Source: Ostreococcus mediterraneus
Lineage: Eukaryota > Chlorophyta > Mamiellophyceae > Mamiellales > Bathycoccaceae
DNA: 64,000 nucleotides
Reading direction: 5' to 3'
Assembly: GCA_012295225.1 (NCBI GenBank)
Contig: WMKK01000002.1
Location: forward strand, 857,949 to 921,948
The position numbers and the translations under genes were made by a program. The stretch's first letter is position 1, and every line of letters begins with the position of its first letter. The notes below the pieces were generated by a model. That model worked only from the letters and a program-made list of their open reading frames with translations. It made no database searches and was not told where the DNA came from. Below, piece by piece: positions 1-10,850 of this stretch.

Positions 1-3000
1 CGTCCCGCTTGATTTCAGTCAGTCGGCGTCTGGGAATGGTTTGCGTTGGAAGCTGCCATACTTTATCCTCGACGCAATCTTTGCAGTGGCTCACGGTTCA
101 TCCACCGTGAGCGAAGCCGCTGGCTCACAAGAGGCGAGTGATTTACTCGACAGCATCCGTGATGTGATCAATGCTGCCGTAAGTAATAAGCAAATTCAAT
201 CGTCGCCGCATCTCGCGGTACTCGATCGCGCGTGGTATCACGATATACTACGCCCTCTTCTCGCGCAGTGGTCAAGCATTTGGCTCAGAGCGCACGGCGC
301 GTTACGAGGCATGTCCGAGGCGCTCGTCATGGCGTATCTCTTGCAAGGTCCTGGTAAAGACGAAGCCGCAGCACAATTGAATCGCGAGTGCGATGACGAA
401 GCGATCAAGATGACAAATCTCGCTCGCGATTGGCTTTGCTCGTTGTTACCGCATCTCCTCGCCAAGGTTGATCGCGTGACGTATGGTTTGCTTCAACCGG
501 CGGATGTGGAACTTCTCGAAGCGGCGAGTGGCGCTCGCATCCCTCGTACTCGGCGACTACTAGCCGTACCATTCGTGGGTAAGGACATCCCGAGTCGGAC
601 AAACGAGTTCTCTCATCCAGATGTCGTACTCGGTCTTACAATTTGCGCATACCGACTCGAAGGCTTGCGTCGTGCCGACTTTAAACAAGTACTTCGCAGT
701 ATGATTGAAAACTTTGAAAATGAGGCCGGCCCACCGCCAAAGCGCGCTTCAGCACGACTTTGGGCAGACTGGGTGCGCACGACTGGTAAGCGCGTCAGAG
801 GAGAACGACGCGCAGAAGCTGCATTGAATGCTCGCCGTCGCGGCGTCCAGCAACAAGCGGGTTTGACGAGTATCGGCGATTCGCGTGGATTAGCCTTCCT
901 TGAAGACGAAAATGTGTCTGGTTTGGATGATGATGAAATCTGGCCGCTACAATTGATTGATTTACGAGATCACGATCAAGTGGAAGAGCTCTATCAGCTG
1001 CTTCGGAAGACGCCCCCGGTTGTTGAATTCTACCTCAATGACTACGTGTTTCCGGAGACTGCGCAACATCAAAACTTGAAACTGAGTGCAACTGGTCAAG
1101 AACTTGGTGGGAACGTGCTCTTCCCGAACCGTCTCGGTTTCAGTGGAACTCCCAGTGATCTGCTTCCTCTTGAGCTCGGTGCACCGCGGTATGAACCAGG
1201 TTCAGATGCGAAAATGCTTGCATACTTGACCGATCCGCAAACCGTCACGCCTATGAAAATGCTCACAGACTGGAATGTCGAAAAGTTGCTGACGCGAATC
1301 GCCACCGCGGATCCACCGATTCGAGCATTAATTGACACCGGTGCGCTCGTCACTGGTATGTCCAACCTCGAAGTCGCTCGATTCCTCCTCGAAAAGGGCT
1401 TGAAATGGGCCGGAGGATGCGTGTTTTTGGATGAAAACGACCGACAGATGATCCTTATGCGCAAAGATTGGAACGTCATTCCGCTTCAACGCGTTGCCGC
1501 CATGCCCATGTCAAAGCGTTTCACGTTTTATGATCAAGTGCACACGACTGGTATGGATATCAAGCAGTCAGCGGCTGCGCAGGCGGCGATTACGCTCGGA
1601 AAGGACATGTGTCTTCGCGACTACGCGCAAGGCGCGTGGCGTATGCGAGGTTTAGGCCGAGGCCAGACGCTACAAGTCGTCATGATTCCCGAAGTCGCGC
1701 GCTTGATTTCGGTTGAAGTTTCAAAGGGTAGTGGTCAAACCTCTGCGACGAGAGAGGCTGAAATTGCGAGCATGTCACCCGATGAGGCGGCGAAGCGCAC
1801 ATTGAGAGACATCACTGCGTGGCTCGTGGTGAATAGCATGCGAAGCGAAAACGTTCAAGCTGGGCTTTTAGCCGAACAGCGCGCGGCAAACATATGGCGA
1901 AAGCACTCGTACAGGAAACTCATCGCGTTGCCAACCGTGCCTGGAACCCCAAGAGCGCAGCAAACGGGCATACAGGCTGCGTTGGATGTATTCCGCGAGC
2001 GCGTGTCATATGTCGTCGCCAACGTCATTCCCAAGACGTTCTCGCCCTCTGAAAAGCTCAACATGAACATGCAGCAATTTGGACATTTGCTTGACGACAA
2101 TCCGAAAGCAAAAGAAACGCTACGCAAGATTGTCGAAGATGTGCAACACATGGAGAATGCAACCAATGCAGCTTTGAAGCAGATACGAGCGGGCGCTTTC
2201 TCTGCACCGGGCGCCGCAATGTCTGGCGACAAAGGTTTAGCCGGTGGACTTGAACACGTTTTAGATCTTGAACAAGTGCAAGAAAATGAAGAAGAACAAG
2301 AGAACGAGCAAGAACAAGAGCAAGAAAAGGAAGAGGAACGTGAGGAAGAGATTCCAGAGGAAGTGCCTGATAGGTTGGCGTACAGCCGGGACGACGAACG
2401 ACAACTTTCGTGGAGTTATGAATTACTTGCGCAACCTCCAAATGCGAACACCCAAGGTTTCTATCCTTTGAATTCGTTCAAAATTCACAAGGGCGTTGGT
2501 AAGACTACGGCGCCGTTGGCGTTCCCAGATTACCTCCAGCTGTCACGAAACTACTTCCGTCAAGGCTGGGCGTTGAACTCACATCGCCGCTTGAAGAATC
2601 TCACAATCGTTCTCGATTGGGTGCCAGATTCGAGCGCGCTAACGAGCGACACGAGCGGCACACTTGGTGTCGGTAACTTTACTACCGCACAAGAGTCAGC
2701 GTTGCGCACAGCGTTTGACATGTTTGACACCAAGGGTAATGGTCGGTTGCAGGAAACAGACTTGCGAGAAGTACTTCGTGAGATTGACGCGTGCGTCGAG
2801 GATGATGAGCTTCGCTTACATCAACTCGCCCGTGAAGTCGCTGAAGACGCGCGCACTTTCATAACGGGTATGCCGTCATCTGGAACGTCTTTTGAAGAAC
2901 TCAAGCGTGTTTTGCGGCAAAAGAACATTTACTCGTTGCAACGCGGTCGATACTACGTTGCTTTGTCTTTGGCTGAAGCCGAATCGCTTCGCGTCGTCAT

Positions 3001-5014
3001 GCATCTCACACAATCTGATCCGACGAGTGACGGCAAGCTTCTACCGTTTAAACTTACTGAAACAGCATTGCGGATCGGTGGAGGCACGCTCATTGACACG
3101 ACGTCAAACTTCACTCCCGCTCAAGTGTTCCAAGGCGCAACGGCGGAGCAATGCTTCAGATTTTTGGACAGCCAAATGGACTTTGAAGACCGAGAAGTTT
3201 CTCTTTTACTTCGAGCATTACAAGCATCTCCATGCGATAAGCGTGAGCAATTTTTTGAGTCCGTGCGCGCGTGCAGACGTCGCGCAAAGATTCCATGGGC
3301 GGCGACGCCGCTGGCCAAGGTACTCACGACGCCAGACGAATTCCATTTACTCGCCTCGCGCGCTCTCGTTGCGCGCGTACGCACAGCACTCAAGGCTAAG
3401 CGAATGCGTTTGCTTGATGCATTCCGTGCATTCGACAGTGAAAATATTGGTCGACTTACATATGAAGCGCTCTACGGCGGTTTGTCGTGGCTCGGTCTGT
3501 CGCTCACTTCTGCGCAAATGCTCGAACTCGCCGCACGCGTGGACAAGACGGGCGACGGGTACATCAGTCGCCAAGAGTTTGAGGACGCTTTCGGGCCTGA
3601 CGACGACTGGATCCTGGAAGGGGACGCGCCTCTCGTGACAGCACCCGTAAGTTTGCCGACGCAACAACTTGCCGCGGTGAGTTTGATGGATATTCTCGGC
3701 GACTCTGGGAGCGAGAGCGGTTCGGCGTTGAGTTTACCAACCATTCCCATGCCGGTAACAAAGATCCCGCTCGCAGCTGCTGCGCCTAGTGTATCTGTGC
3801 CCGCACCGCCTCCGAAGATACACAGCACAGCCAACATGAGTATTGATGACGGTACAGGACTCGGTGACTGGGGCGCGCTCGGCATGGCTGCGACGCTTCC
3901 AACGGTGAAGAAAGTTGAAAAGTCCGCGGTTACGCCAAAACCTACGCCGAATGACCCATTTGGTCTTGGTCCACCCGCTGCAGCGGTATCGAGTGCGTTC
4001 GACGACTGGCTGTCTGGCGGTTCAGGTGCCATGGCTGGTGGTGGTTCGTTAAATGATCCCCTCAGCGCTTTAACCAACCCAGTGGACGGTTGGGAAGGCA
4101 ACGACATGATTCAGCTCGACACGTCAACTGGTACGATCGCCGCACCCACGCGGGAGAAAATTCAGGCTCGAGCCCTCGTTGACCCGGCTAAGGAAGCAGC
4201 CGATCGACGAAACAGCCAAGTGGATTCTAAACTTACGTCAAGTGTGCTTAATGGATTTGAAGTCACCGTGGCGCATCAAAAAACGTTCAGCAAAGTCTGG
4301 ACGAGTGATGGTACAGGAAGTCGAGACATGGTGAGCATCTGGGATGCAAACGTCAGCAAGTCGACGTGTAAGAAGAAGACCGAGCGTGTGTCGTTAGGTC
4401 ATTACGCGTCGCCGCACTTTTCGGCACCGAAGCCCGCCCCGTTTGGCGTGGACGTAACCGACATTAACGCGTTTGCGTTAACGGGTTCAAATTACATGCC
4501 GCGCGTGCTCGAGCGGCTCTTACCATTCCCGAGTCGATTTAGACAAGTTTGGGGACAAGAATGGAAATCCAGCGCGGTCTATGCGTGGGCTCCAGTTCCA
4601 CCGCCTGGATTTGTTGCGCTTGGCATGATTCTTACCATTAAGCCGCAAGCTCCGCACGTGTCATCCGTGCGCTGTCTACCTGAAAAATGGGCTGTGAAGC
4701 CGTCGATGGAGCCGCAACTTGTATGGACAAACGAGGGAAGTGGTGGTCGCCCCGCGAGTATTTGGCTCGTAAACTCACTCGGGCTGTTGTACGTCAACGC
4801 AGGCCACAATCCACCCGCGGCTCGCGACTTATGGGACATACGACGAGGTAAATTGAGCGCGGATATGATTTTAGAATATCGTGCCGGGATGAATATGAGC
4901 TCGACGTACGGTGGTACAGGAATTTCTAGCGACAGTTTCAACGGGCCGACGTATCGGCCGCCACCCGGGCCGCCGCCATCGCAGGGGCCGCCGGGCTTAG
5001 GATCGTTGCTATAA
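1..5014 (+). CDS. DUF3638-family giant protein with EF-hands and Vps62-like tail (5' partial)
   Basis: The 5' end lies outside the window. The frame is open from base 2, and the first residues (QSASGNGLRWKLPYF) already look like the interior of the family. Residues coded at about 900-1740 match my recollection of DUF3638/DUF3645 proteins, very large eukaryotic proteins of unknown function. The block around 1525-1700 (FYDQVHTTGMDIKQ, then TLGKDMCLRDYAQGAWRMRG) is the clearest signature and resembles the last motifs of a helicase-like core. An acidic Glu/Gln coiled coil follows at 2270-2360. EF-hand-like helices lie at 2690-2790 and 3400-3480, and a canonical loop (DKTGDGYISRQEF) at 3541-3580. 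After a Pro/Ala-rich linker, 4250-4850 resembles the Vps62/DUF946 domain (VSIWDAN, SLGHYASP, PVPPPGFVALG). The tail is Pro/Gly-rich. Calcium-regulated membrane or ubiquitin-related roles are guesses. It converges on the next gene 135 bp downstream. Confidence 0.85.
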   Translation, partial: VPLDFSQSASGNGLRWKLPYFILDAIFAVAHGSSTVSEAAGSQEASDLLDSIRDVINAAVSNKQIQSSPHLAVLDRAWYHDILRPLLAQWSSIWLRAHGALRGMSEALVMAYLLQGPGKDEAAAQLNRECDDEAIKMTNLARDWLCSLLPHLLAKVDRVTYGLLQPADVELLEAASGARIPRTRRLLAVPFVGKDIPSRTNEFSHPDVVLGLTICAYRLEGLRRADFKQVLRSMIENFENEAGPPPKRASARLWADWVRTTGKRVRGERRAEAALNARRRGVQQQAGLTSIGDSRGLAFLEDENVSGLDDDEIWPLQLIDLRDHDQVEELYQLLRKTPPVVEFYLNDYVFPETAQHQNLKLSATGQELGGNVLFPNRLGFSGTPSDLLPLELGAPRYEPGSDAKMLAYLTDPQTVTPMKMLTDWNVEKLLTRIATADPPIRALIDTGALVTGMSNLEVARFLLEKGLKWAGGCVFLDENDRQMILMRKDWNVIPLQRVAAMPMSKRFTFYDQVHTTGMDIKQSAAAQAAITLGKDMCLRDYAQGAWRMRGLGRGQTLQVVMIPEVARLISVEVSKGSGQTSATREAEIASMSPDEAAKRTLRDITAWLVVNSMRSENVQAGLLAEQRAANIWRKHSYRKLIALPTVPGTPRAQQTGIQAALDVFRERVSYVVANVIPKTFSPSEKLNMNMQQFGHLLDDNPKAKETLRKIVEDVQHMENATNAALKQIRAGAFSAPGAAMSGDKGLAGGLEHVLDLEQVQENEEEQENEQEQEQEKEEEREEEIPEEVPDRLAYSRDDERQLSWSYELLAQPPNANTQGFYPLNSFKIHKGVGKTTAPLAFPDYLQLSRNYFRQGWALNSHRRLKNLTIVLDWVPDSSALTSDTSGTLGVGNFTTAQESALRTAFDMFDTKGNGRLQETDLREVLREIDACVEDDELRLHQLAREVAEDARTFITGMPSSGTSFEELKRVLRQKNIYSLQRGRYYVALSLAEAESLRVVMHLTQSDPTSDGKLLPFKLTETALRIGGGTLIDTTSNFTPAQVFQGATAEQCFRFLDSQMDFEDREVSLLLRALQASPCDKREQFFESVRACRRRAKIPWAATPLAKVLTTPDEFHLLASRALVARVRTALKAKRMRLLDAFRAFDSENIGRLTYEALYGGLSWLGLSLTSAQMLELAARVDKTGDGYISRQEFEDAFGPDDDWILEGDAPLVTAPVSLPTQQLAAVSLMDILGDSGSESGSALSLPTIPMPVTKIPLAAAAPSVSVPAPPPKIHSTANMSIDDGTGLGDWGALGMAATLPTVKKVEKSAVTPKPTPNDPFGLGPPAAAVSSAFDDWLSGGSGAMAGGGSLNDPLSALTNPVDGWEGNDMIQLDTSTGTIAAPTREKIQARALVDPAKEAADRRNSQVDSKLTSSVLNGFEVTVAHQKTFSKVWTSDGTGSRDMVSIWDANVSKSTCKKKTERVSLGHYASPHFSAPKPAPFGVDVTDINAFALTGSNYMPRVLERLLPFPSRFRQVWGQEWKSSAVYAWAPVPPPGFVALGMILTIKPQAPHVSSVRCLPEKWAVKPSMEPQLVWTNEGSGGRPASIWLVNSLGLLYVNAGHNPPAARDLWDIRRGKLSADMILEYRAGMNMSSTYGGTGISSDSFNGPTYRPPPGPPPSQGPPGLGSLL

Positions 5015-5149
5015 TTGATAGGAGCTTGTTATGAAGCGTGAATAAATTACATCATACGCCTATCACGGAGCGTTTTAAATACTAACCTTCGCAGATCTCA
5101 TAAATATTATCGCTTCAACGTATCTTGGCAAACTCCGAATAGTCGTCGT

Positions 5150-7678
5150 TTAGTTGGGGAAAACCGGTGACAGAGGCGCGCGGTCGCGGCTTCTGCCAAC
5201 CGCGGATCGCCCGGGAGACGCTACATACTCCTTCTGCCCTCGCATTGGTCGCGGTGAGTAGTGTGCGAATTGGTTCTTCGCCTCTGCAATACCTTCACTT
5301 AAGTCCGCACTGGCTCTCAAAATTTCGTCCTGCGCCGCCATCTCGCGCGCGGCAGCATTGTGGAACGTGGTGCCGGTCGTCGCTGCCTTGGCCGCGGCGG
5401 CCGTTGCCGGAGAATTGCCCGCCGCGGATTCCAACTGGGAATGAATGGACGCGAACTTGGATTGGATGTGTTCCATTTGCTCGAGCTCGCACTCAAGCTT
5501 GTGGCGGCGAGTCTCCAACGCTTGCCGCACGCTCTTTACGTCGAACACAGAGTCGAGACTGATTTCAAACGCATCCTCAATTTCTCCTCGCAAGAAGCCG
5601 TTGAAGTCGTTCAACAACGGCATCAAGAAGAAGCAGTTAAACTTGAGCTCAACGCTTTGCACGACATACGAGCGAATGCCGCTGAAAATTTGACGCACCA
5701 ACAAGTCGACAATGTCGAGCGTGACAGATTTCATCGATCTATTCCACAAGGTGTTCTCTACCAAATCCATCAACTTGGAGCCTTGCAAATCCGCGGCGAC
5801 CATTTCGCCGCGCCCAGTACGCTTCTCTTCTCTTTGGTGCTCGCCGCCGGCGTTATCGTCGTGCGGGGCCAAGACGGTACGGAGACCGCTTTTATTACCG
5901 CTGTGCAACGACCAAGTGACGAAAGAGGTCGTCGACTTCAAGTCTTCGTGGCACTTATCTTGGCACTCGCGCACGCGTTCATCGACAAATCGAGCAAACG
6001 TGGCACCAATCTTCTTCAAAAACACTTCGTGTCCAGTCAAAATTCGGCCTTCCTTTTGCAAGAGGTACATCGCCACCGGTAAGAGACGGCGGGCGATGTG
6101 AGACAAACGGAAACCAAGCTGGTGTACGAAAGGCTCGAAGGTGTCACGCGCACGGGCGATGGCGATGACGCACGCTGTGCGCGTGTAGTTGACACCATTG
6201 TGGATTTCATCGACACCACAGGCGTTGATGATGTCCTCGCGGCTCACTTGCGGGCACTCGACCGTGTTCACAATCGTACGGAACTCTTCGAGGGCACGGT
6301 GATACTGCGCACCCCCGAACAGCCGCATTTCAGCATTGGGCACCATCGTCGGCGGAACACACGGACGGCCGTCGGCGGCGACGAAGGCACCACCTCGAAT
6401 GTGCTCGTGCGCGAGCGTCTCACCAAAGATGCGCGGAGGCGCGGCGAGAGTACCACGGATGATTTCCGGAATCTTCTCCAAGAAGTGTTGGTAGAACGCA
6501 CGACCTTTCTCCTTCAGACGGTCTTGGTTCAAGTCGTCAAGCTCTTGCACCGTCTCAGAAAGCTTGGCCGAAGCAATGCGATGTTCGCGTTCGAGCACCG
6601 GCACAATGGTCGGCACGTTCTCCAAGTATCGTTGCTGCAACAAACGTTCAAGGAAGAATCGAAGTTGGCTGACGCCAACGCGCCCACGCTCTTGAGAAGT
6701 CAAGCGGCGATCCAAGCGGCGTTCGAGCTCGATGATGTCTTCTTGCTCGCGCTTGAGCACAGCTTCACGGTAGTGGTCGTTCGATCGATACAAAGAATCG
6801 CGAGACAAGCCAACGCGACCAGATGGCACCGAGGAGAAGAAAGGTCCACCGCCCAACACCGTTGGCTCCAAAAGACGCGCAGGAGGATGCATGAACATCT
6901 CCACGTCGGCGGCGCGAGAAAATTGCGGGATGCGCGTGTCAAACTTCGTGCTCACCATAACGGTTCGGCGGAATTCCGGATCGGCTTCGAGGACCAAACG
7001 ACGGGTCGTGGAGTTGGACCAGTCAGAATTGTCTTCAAGACACAAAATAATGTAGTCACGTTGCTGCATCTTGCTTCGAACCAAATCCTCCACCAAGCGA
7101 GACGCTTGTTGAAGACTGGCAAACTTGCGACCAGGCGCGGCGGAAATCAAACCCGGGGTATCGATGATGGTCAAGTTCGGGCAATACTTGTACTCGATCT
7201 TAACCACAATATCCTTCGCCCAAAATCCATTTTCGGTCTCCAATCGTCGGTTCTCGCTTTCAATGTACGCTTGGAGTTCGGGCAAGGAGAGCTCCTCTTC
7301 GCGGCCGAGCGAGTCATCCTTGACCAAAAAGCACCTGGGCTCCACCGCGGTGGGATTGTACTTCATATTGATCGCAATCGGACGACGAGTCTTTGTGCCA
7401 CCACCAACGTGGTTGAATTGGAACCCCATGAGAGCCTCGACAAGCGCAGACTTACCATCGGTTTGATGCCCGCAGACGAGAATCGCCGGAGCGTCAAAAG
7501 GCTTGTCAAACTCTTGCGCCATCGTGTGCAACTGCGAGTACGCCTCGTACAGTCGCTCGTTAGACTTGTTGAAGAAGCGGTTCGGTGACGCCGAACCTTG
7601 CGCTTCAGCCGTCGGGTTGGCCCAATACGTCGCCTTGGGCGGCTCGCGACGCGACTCAGCGCGCGGAGGCGCCGGCAT
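5150..7678 (-). CDS. DRP5B: ARC5/DRP5B-type dynamin-related GTPase (plastid division)
   Basis: This 842-residue dynamin-family GTPase has its P-loop in ILVCGHQTDGKSALVEALMG, followed by FNHVGGGTKTRRPI. That wording is typical of plant ARC5/DRP5B rather than classical dynamin. G3 is DTPGL and G4 is TKFD. A long helical middle/stalk region follows, and a predicted coiled coil near the C-terminus (ALETRRHKLECELEQMEHIQ). The tail is basic, Ser/Pro-rich and disordered. Arabidopsis ARC5 is about 780 residues, so the size fits. ARC5 assembles on the cytosolic face of the chloroplast envelope and constricts it at division. A cell with a single plastid would need this once per cycle. The ATG at 7678 is the first in frame and leaves a short N-terminal extension before the G domain. 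No intron is needed. Confidence 0.92.
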   Translation of the reverse strand: MPAPPRAESRREPPKATYWANPTAEAQGSASPNRFFNKSNERLYEAYSQLHTMAQEFDKPFDAPAILVCGHQTDGKSALVEALMGFQFNHVGGGTKTRRPIAINMKYNPTAVEPRCFLVKDDSLGREEELSLPELQAYIESENRRLETENGFWAKDIVVKIEYKYCPNLTIIDTPGLISAAPGRKFASLQQASRLVEDLVRSKMQQRDYIILCLEDNSDWSNSTTRRLVLEADPEFRRTVMVSTKFDTRIPQFSRAADVEMFMHPPARLLEPTVLGGGPFFSSVPSGRVGLSRDSLYRSNDHYREAVLKREQEDIIELERRLDRRLTSQERGRVGVSQLRFFLERLLQQRYLENVPTIVPVLEREHRIASAKLSETVQELDDLNQDRLKEKGRAFYQHFLEKIPEIIRGTLAAPPRIFGETLAHEHIRGGAFVAADGRPCVPPTMVPNAEMRLFGGAQYHRALEEFRTIVNTVECPQVSREDIINACGVDEIHNGVNYTRTACVIAIARARDTFEPFVHQLGFRLSHIARRLLPVAMYLLQKEGRILTGHEVFLKKIGATFARFVDERVRECQDKCHEDLKSTTSFVTWSLHSGNKSGLRTVLAPHDDNAGGEHQREEKRTGRGEMVAADLQGSKLMDLVENTLWNRSMKSVTLDIVDLLVRQIFSGIRSYVVQSVELKFNCFFLMPLLNDFNGFLRGEIEDAFEISLDSVFDVKSVRQALETRRHKLECELEQMEHIQSKFASIHSQLESAAGNSPATAAAAKAATTGTTFHNAAAREMAAQDEILRASADLSEGIAEAKNQFAHYSPRPMRGQKEYVASPGRSAVGRSRDRAPLSPVFPN

Positions 7679-8560
7679 CGTCGACTCAAACTGCGAGTAT
7701 TCTTGCGCCTGCGTCTCACGTCGAAAACGCGCACATCACCCGTCAGTCACATACGCGACAACCAACACATCAATAACGATCGTATCACTATCTTCGCGCG
7801 CGCAATCGCGGATCTCCGTGACGCTACGCGCGCAAACAAACGCGAGATAGATGGAAATTTTCAAATTTTTTAACCGTTTGAACCGCTACGCACCTCGCTT
7901 CGAATGCTCGCGCGCGAATCGCGCACGCCCCCGTCCGAGCGCGCAGATCGCGCGCCACCACTCACGCTCGTCTCACCGAACGCCTTCGCCAACCATCGGT
8001 CGGCGGAAACGCCAGAATGCGTCGGGGAGTCGTTCGCCATCGCGCGCACCGCGGGCGACTCGCGTGACACTCGCTATGCGCTGAAACACGCCTCACGTGC
8101 GCTCACGCGATCGGTACGCGCGTCTCGGTCGTCGACGACGCGAAGTATAAAATTACGTGTGCGTGTGTTGCGTCCTCGCGCGGGGCGTGGAGACGGTCGA
8201 CGGTCGACGGACGGCGCAAAGCAATGGCGTTCGCAGGCGCGACAGCTCGACCGAGTGTTCAAAACGCGGATGCACTTTACTATAAATGATACTCTGAAAT
8301 CGCCCACACTACAGCTGTACTGTTCAAGATTGCACGCACGCAGCCGCGTATCACGCCCCGAGAGCAACTACTGTGATGCACAAATAACCCTGTATGTCTA
8401 ACTTTTGTCGCGTTGCGGTATCGGATTGCACGCTAAGCCCTTGTTATCAAGACAAACTATGGAGCGTCCGACGCGCGTTATCCAAAGTCGCCGGCGAAAC
8501 GCTCGCGCGCGACGGCACACGACGACGACGACGACGACGACGATACGAAGGACGACGACG
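7679..8560. other. Gene-poor 880-bp divergent intergenic region
   Basis: This is among the longest stretches without a convincing gene. It separates the start of the ARC5-like gene from the start of plastid dihydrolipoyl dehydrogenase and should hold both promoters. A TATA-like element (TATAAAATTA) lies at 8146-8155 and TATAAATG at 8281-8288. Both are far from the ATG at 8561, so they could serve a long 5' UTR or an unannotated transcript. The open frames here are Arg/Ser-rich and show no recognisable domain. A (GAC)n run closes the region. Confidence 0.6.
8521..8560. repeat. (ACG)n microsatellite just before the pLPD start codon
   Basis: Tandem ACG/GAC triplets at 8521-8542, a short interruption, then GACGACGACG at 8551-8560, ending directly at the ATG of the next gene. 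It therefore sits in the 5' leader. Triplet runs of this kind also occur at 57544-57571 and, as coding poly-Ser, at 35388-35414. Confidence 0.85.
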
Positions 8561-10317
8561 ATGAGCGCTGCGCGAGGCATGTTTGCCCAACAACACGCCG
8601 CGGCGAAGACTTTGCGCGCGACGTCCAAGACGACGAGGTGCGTTCGGATGCTGCGTTGGATGTTTTGACTCGTTGAGAGATGTGATGAGGTTTTACGACG
8701 CGCGCGCGGGTCTAGCTCTCGCGCGCGGGTGCGTGGCGCGTTTTCCCTCGACTGACGCGTGAATTGTGTGGTGTTGTTTCTTTTTTATCGCGCAGCGGGC
8801 GAACGAACGTGCGACGCGCCACGGTGGTGCGCGCGGCAGAGAAGAAGTACGACTATGATTTGATCATCATCGGCGCGGGCGTCGGCGGTCACGGCGCCGC
8901 GCTTCACGCGGTTGAACGCGGAATGAAGACGGCGATCATCGAGGGTGGTGAAATCGGTGGGACGTGCGTAAACCGTGGTTGCGTACCGTCTAAAGCGTTG
9001 CTTGCGGCGTCTGGACGTGTTCGAGACATGCGCAACAAGGAGCACTTGCGCTCGCTCGGCATTAGCGTCGACGGGGACGTGTCGTATGATCGTCAAGGTA
9101 TTGCCGACCACGCGACGAATTTGGCGGCGACGATTCGCGGGAACTTGCAACGCTCTATGGAAGCGCTTGGGGTTGATATCTTGATTGGTGCGGCGAAGAT
9201 TGAAGACAACCACACGGTGCAATACGGCGCGCCCGGTACGATTACCGGCGGTAAAGTCACAGCGAAGAATATCATCATCGCCACTGGTTCGACGCCGTTC
9301 GTGCCTCCGGGCATTGAAGTTGACCACAAGACCGTCTTTACTTCTGATGCGGGCTTGAAGCTCGACTGGGTCCCGGAGTGGGTCGCCATTATTGGTTCCG
9401 GTTACATTGGTTTGGAATTTTCCGACGTGTACACGGCGCTCGGCTCTGATGTCACGTTCATCGAAGCGATGCCGAACATTATGCCAGGTTTCGACAAGGA
9501 AATTGCCAAGCAAGCCGAGCGTATCTTGATTCAGCCGCGTAACATTGACTACGTCACGAACGTGTTGGCCACCAAGGTTACCCCGGGTATTCCGGGACAA
9601 AAGCCGGTCACCATCGAACTCAGCGATTTCAAGACGAGAGAAGTCGTCGACACCATGGAAGTCGATGCGGTTTTGGTCGCCACTGGTCGTGCGCCGTACA
9701 CGGAAGGTTTGAACTTGCCGTCCATCAACGTTGAAACTCAGCGTGGTTTCGTTCCGGTGAACGAAAAGATGCAAGTTTTGGACAAGGATGGCAAGGTTGT
9801 CGAAGGCGTCTGGTGCATCGGCGATGCGAACGGTAAGATGATGTTGGCGCACGCGGCGAGTGCGCAAGGTATTAGTGCGATTGAAAACATGGTCGGCAAC
9901 GATAATGCCCTCAACCACCTTTCCGTCCCGGCTGCGTGCTTCACGCACCCGGAAGTGGCGTTCGTCGGTATGACCGAGGAGCAAGCGCGCGCAAAGGCTG
10001 AGACGGAAGGCTTTGAAGTTGCCATCTCCAAGACGTCGTTCAAGGCGAACTCCAAGGCGCTCGCGGAGAAGGAAGCCGAAGGTATGGCTAAATTGATCTA
10101 TAACCCGACCTCCGGTGAGATTTACGGTATGTGGATCATGGGCTTGCACGCCGCTGACTTGATTCACGAAGCGTCCAACGCCATGGCTAACGGCACGACG
10201 TTGAAGGAATTGAAGTTCAACGTGCACGCGCACCCGACGTTGGCTGAAGTCATCGAGGTCTTGTACCACGGTGCTGAGCTCCACGAAAAGGCTGCCCCGA
10301 AAGCTCTCGCGCGATAA
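8561..10317 (+). CDS. LPD: Plastid dihydrolipoyl dehydrogenase (E3 of pyruvate dehydrogenase), 2 exons
   Basis: Exons 8561-8637 and 8796-10317; the 158-bp intron starts GTGCGT, has CTGAC at 8752 and ends CGCAG. The splice is in frame and gives 532 residues. The N-terminus ([20 protein letters not shown], then a Thr/Arg-rich run) looks like a plastid transit peptide. The mature enzyme begins near [21 protein letters not shown], the FAD-binding Rossmann motif. The redox-active disulfide is in [14 protein letters not shown] second, NAD-binding motif is [13 protein letters not shown], and the C-terminal catalytic His-Glu region is [11 protein letters not shown]. It reoxidises dihydrolipoamide of the plastid pyruvate dehydrogenase complex, feeding acetyl-CoA to fatty acid synthesis. 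The sequence resembles cyanobacterial/plastid rather than mitochondrial E3. The gene is complete and shows codon use typical of high expression. Confidence 0.95.
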
Positions 10318-10487
10318 ACATCGTCTCCCTCTCTAGAAACTGTGACGCGCAGGCGGCAGTAGTTGAAAACATTTCTTTCTTCTCAAGCGCTTCGAATACG
10401 AAGCGCAAGTGGTAATATTACACAAAAAGTACAAACAAACAATTCATCGCTACCGGTACCGTACGGTACATAATTCATAATTAATTA

Positions 10488-10510
10488 CTATCCTCCATCC
10501 CACGGAAAAC
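10488..10510 (+). repeat. Left terminal inverted repeat of the mariner-like element
   Basis: 23 bp starting CTATCCTCCATCCCA and ending GGAAAAC. It matches the reverse complement of 12595-12617 at 22 of 23 positions. The preceding TA at 10486-10487 is the target duplication. Confidence 0.95.
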
Positions 10511-10850
10511 TTCACAAATGTACCGTTGTAGCTCGATATTTGGTATGTGATTACGTCTAGCCCCGCGTTCGAAAGCTCGCACAAAATGCTGTTTAATCAT
10601 CACATTTGCGCTATTGTTTTTCTCTAGAAATACGCCGGAATCGAACGCTGAAAATTTTGCTCATGGATCAAAATGATAGCAAATGGGTGAAAAAGTTCAA
10701 AAGTTTCAAGCCGATTTTTATAAGTTTTTACCTCTGTTAGGGTTAGACGCACGTCTTTATGGCAACGGTAATCGAACACGAATGCACACATAACGCCCAC
10801 CGACGCGCGTCACCGTCGCGCGCGTGTCGCGCAGACCGACCCGGCCGGGC

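Noticed and set aside
6098-7588. 496-codon plus-strand frame across the ARC5-like dynamin
   Set aside because: Shadow of the dynamin gene; Arg/His-rich with no family motif.
8270-8460. Possible small non-coding RNA (TATA-like sites at 8146 and 8281, CTGA and GTGATG boxes)
   Set aside because: The boxes are not correctly spaced for a C/D snoRNA and no snRNA, SRP or RNase P core motif is present.
8785-10284. 499-codon open frame antisense to the plastid dihydrolipoyl dehydrogenase gene
   Set aside because: The plus strand codes for an unmistakable enzyme; the antisense frame is an effect of strong codon bias and reads as Arg/His/Val-rich sequence without any domain.
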